From NCBI GenBank assembly GCA_949752795.1, contig CATKHW010000389.1, positions 112,289-176,288 of the forward strand: a DNA stretch of 64,000 nucleotides, read 5' to 3'. This document shows, piece after piece, positions 61,548-64,000 of the stretch. Within the stretch, counting starts at the first letter, position 1, and each line of letters starts with the position of its first letter. The DNA is from Hyperoodon ampullatus. Taxonomy: Eukaryota > Chordata > Mammalia > Artiodactyla > Ziphiidae. The notes under the pieces were generated by a model that was not told the DNA's origin, did no database searches, and worked only from the letters and a program-made list of their open reading frames with translations. Both the position numbers and the translations under genes were made by a program.

Positions 61548-63168
61548 GCGGGGCTGAAGGAGGTTGGAACACTGCCCTCACTGAGGGAGTGGGTGTGGCC
61601 ATCTCTGCTGTGACTGAACAAAGGGCAGGGGAGCAGGGGGCCCAGGGCAGGGCCCTCAGAGCCCGGCAGGACCAGGGGAGTGTCACAAGCATTTGGCCCA
61701 GGCCAAAGGGCGCCTTCTTTGTCTGCACAGCTTGCCAAACACTCACATTTCCACTCAGGCCGCCCTCTTTGTTGAAGTGTGTGTGGAACGTGTCCTCGCA
61801 GTACACCTCGCTGCACAGCTAACCATAGGACTGGGCATCGTACCTTCCTGCCAGGTGACCGAAGTTCGCAGGCAGATGGGTCACTGGGACCAACGTGGAG
61901 AGGCTCCTGCCCTGACCACAGGTCGACCACAGCCGCTGCCCCAGATCGGGGGTTGCAAAGCAGCCCTGTCTGAATCCCCTGCCTCTAGAGGGAGTATTGG
62001 ACCAACACTTCTAAAAAATGGGGTCCTTGCGGGCAACTCATCGGAGGGACACAAAAAAATCTTTGCCGACTTTCTCCTGAAGCTCTACGAGCGTTCACAC
62101 TTAAGCCTTTTACAATGTCAGCTGTTTAGCTAAACATGAGCTCATGATCTAAATTTACACAATAATGAAGAAATCAGCTACAAGGGGAGACAATCAGCAA
62201 AAACAATCAATATGAGAATTAGTTTCCCAAGGCCACCCATCAGATGTTGGAATAATCAGGTGCAAGGCAGAATATATACATAAAACTGGAACTGGAACAA
62301 GGAACAAGGATGTTTTCAAAGACTGGTAGGATCTCTAAAACATTTGTAAAGTACATGTCATTGATAAAGCTAAATACTCAAAGGTTGTGTAATACAACAG
62401 ATTAATCATTGAGAAGAGTGAAATTGTGCTGTTTTGAAAACTATGGCAGGTCAGATTTTCTGCCTAATGATATAAGAAGATTTCTCTCAAAAATACACAT
62501 TATTTCAAAGACTTATTGGCTGTGAAATAAGTTAAGGGTATTTCAAATGGCTTGTCTGCAAAGAAAGGTGAGATGTAGGGAATCACAGAAAGTCGACGGG
62601 AAAATATGTCAATATATACATTGCTATATGGTGAACTAAGCCTTAGGCCAGCAACAATGGAGAGGACCTGACCCTTAGAAACTTACAAGTAAGCTGGAAT
62701 CTTCAAAAGTTCAAATCTTTATAAGTAAAAAGATTTATTAAAATGAATAACCAAGTGTTTTAATTGACATCAGATGATCCAAACAACAAACCCTGAGAAC
62801 ATAGAAAAAATATAAATAAAGATATGAGCAGAACTTAATACAACAGAAAACGTATAAAATTGAGGTGATTTAGTAAGTCCAAAGAATATTCTTTGAAAAG
62901 ATTTAAAAGACACACTTTGATTAAGGAAAACAAAAACATAAGTAAAGAATATACAGAAAGAATCAGGACAATGTTATAGCAGAGAATATATGAAATGCCA
63001 GTAAATTTGAACATTTCGGTAAAGGGGACCATTTCCTAGCTCCTAAAGTTGACCAAAACTGACACAAGAGGAAATCATTGAAGGTCATCATGTCTGCCCT
63101 TGGCATTCTCGGAACGCCCTGGCCTCAGAATGCAGCATCGGTAGTCCATGGTAACCTGCAGAGAGGGG
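61548..63168 (+). repeat. Monomer M39, A' subtype with 1-bp insertion
   Basis: 1621 bp. Shares the 'gaagctctacg' insertion with M35 and 'agtcgacggg' with M33 and M37. L1 remnant at 62697-63082, with private 'gatccaaac' and 'catttcggtaaag'. Confidence 0.97.
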
Positions 63169-64000
63169 GTGGGGCTGAAGGAGGTTGGAACACTGCCCTC
63201 ACTGAGGGAGTGGGTGTGGCCATCTCTGCTGTGACGGAACAAAGGGCAGGGAAGCAGTGGGCCCAGGTCAGTGCCCTCAGAGGCCAGCAGGCCCAGGGAT
63301 GTGTCACAAGCATTTGGCCCAGGCCAAAGGGCACCTTCTTTGTCCGCACAGCTTCCCAAACACTCACATTTCCACTCAGGCCGCCCTCTTTGTTGAAGTG
63401 TGTGTGGAACGTGTCCTCGCAGTACACCTCGCTGCACAGCTAACCATAGGACTGGGCATCGTACCTTCCTGCCAGGTGACTGAAGTTCGCAGGCAGATGG
63501 GTCCCTGGGACCAACGCGGAGAGGCTCCTGCCCTGACCACAGGTCGACCACAGCCGCTGCCCCCGATCGGGGGCCGCAAAGCAGCCCTGTCTGAATCCCC
63601 TGCCTCTAGAGGGAGTATTGGACCAACACTTCTAAAAAATGGGGTCCTTGCGGGCAACTCATCGGAGGGACACAAATAAATCGTTGCCGACTTTCTCCTG
63701 GAGCTTACGAGCGTTCACACTTAAGCCTGATACGATGTCAGCTGTTTAGCTAAACATGAGCTCATGATCTAAATTTACACAATAATGAAGAAATCAGCTA
63801 CAAGTGGAGACAATCAGCAAAAACAATCAATATGAGAATTAGTTTCCCAAGGCCATCCATCAGATGTTGGAATAATCAGGTGCAAGGCAGAAAATATACA
63901 TAAAACTGGAACTGAAACAAGGAACCAGGATGTTTACTAAGACTGGTAGGATCTCTAAAACATTTGTAAAGTACATGTCATTGATAAAGCTAAATACTCA
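63169..64000 (+). repeat. Monomer M40, partial, B-like GC half with C-like AT half
   Basis: 832 bp, cut by the window edge. B-type 'ggccagcagg' and 'gcaccttc' and intact palindrome, then 'aataaatcgttgcc', 'ctggagctt', gat and 'gtttactaag' as in M1 and M14. Several private changes in the first 110 bp, e.g. 'ggaagcagtgggccc'. Confidence 0.95.

Larger units (their letters stand above)
1..64000 (+). repeat. Tandem macrosatellite array, ~1,620-bp monomer, 39 complete copies plus one partial
   Basis: The same ~1,620-bp sequence recurs head to tail across the whole window; monomer lengths are 1617-1621 bp. Copies are labelled M1-M40 from base 1, each beginning at the g(c/t)ggggctgaagg motif. Offsets below equal M1 coordinates. 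Subfamily A: offset 2 usually T, 'gcccggcagg' near 115, 'ccccagatcggggg' at 392, 'acaaaaaaatc' near 503, ttt at 561, G at 637, 'ggaacaagg' and 'gttttcaaag' near 750-775. Subfamily B: 'ggccagcagg', intact palindrome at 391-406, 'acaaataaatc', gtt at 561 with 'gtata' after it, T at 637, 'caagcaac', and 'tacccaagg' in place of 'tactcaaagg' (one base shorter). Subfamily C: gat at 561, 'ctggagctt' near 533, T at 637, 'gtttactaag' near 765. No flanking unique DNA, rRNA, tRNA or intact gene is seen. Which named satellite family this belongs to cannot be decided without a database. Confidence 0.99.

Noticed and set aside
1..64000. CRISPR array, rRNA or tRNA cluster, alpha satellite or telomeric repeat
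   Set aside because: The unit is 1.62 kb without spacers; no tRNA or rRNA sequence, 171-bp period, TTAGGG or ATTCC repeat is seen.
1..64000. Endogenous retrovirus or SINE content
   Set aside because: No LTR, primer-binding site, retroviral protein motif, or SINE A/B box and tail was recognised in a monomer.
1..64000. Protein-coding gene array such as a multicopy testis gene
   Set aside because: No frame shows constraint, and the only exon-like pieces are 72 and about 56 nt with stops nearby.

Overview
The window is one uninterrupted tandem array of a long satellite (macrosatellite-size) repeat. The monomer is about 1,620 bp and recurs 39 times in full plus one partial copy (832 bp at the right end), all in the same orientation. 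No non-satellite DNA is visible at either end and no intact gene is supported. The host looks like a eutherian mammal: each monomer carries a decayed LINE-1 ORF2 fragment, the GC-rich part is CpG-containing with CpG-to-TpG type decay, and there are no compact genes, operons or ribosome binding sites. A heterochromatic (pericentromeric, subtelomeric or interstitial C-band) location is likely but not proven. From memory, the common satellite of whales and dolphins has a similar unit length and was reported to contain L1 sequence, so Cetacea is a testable candidate rather than a conclusion.

Each monomer has two halves. In the phase that starts at base 1, offsets 1-540 (plus the last ~90 bp of the monomer before) are GC-rich, and offsets ~541-1535 are AT-rich. 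The AT-rich half ends in a plus-strand L1 ORF2 relic (offsets ~1149-1534) from the linker between endonuclease and reverse transcriptase. On the minus strand, a 72-nt exon-like stretch with a splice donor lies in the GC-rich half and a good splice acceptor lies in the AT-rich half, about 0.8 kb apart with the L1 between them. This suggests the monomer descends from a piece of a gene: exon, intron with an antisense L1, exon. The gene was not identified.

The monomers fall into three subfamilies, called here A, B and C. They differ at linked sites: the GC-box base, a 16-bp GC palindrome, the three bases at offsets 561-563 (ttt, gtt, gat), and a 1-bp deletion that makes B monomers 1,619 bp. They form higher-order repeats: an A-B-C trimer of 4,859 bp three times (8101-22677), a four-monomer block of 6,478 bp duplicated in tandem (27538-40493), and A/A' dimers of about 3,240 bp with a further rearranged duplication (48592-63168). 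Several monomers (M3, M21, M25, M27, M28, M30) are mosaics of subfamilies. This pattern fits unequal crossing over and gene conversion.

The many open reading frames in the GC-rich half exist on both strands at once, are kept open by homogenisation and low stop density, and are not annotated as genes.
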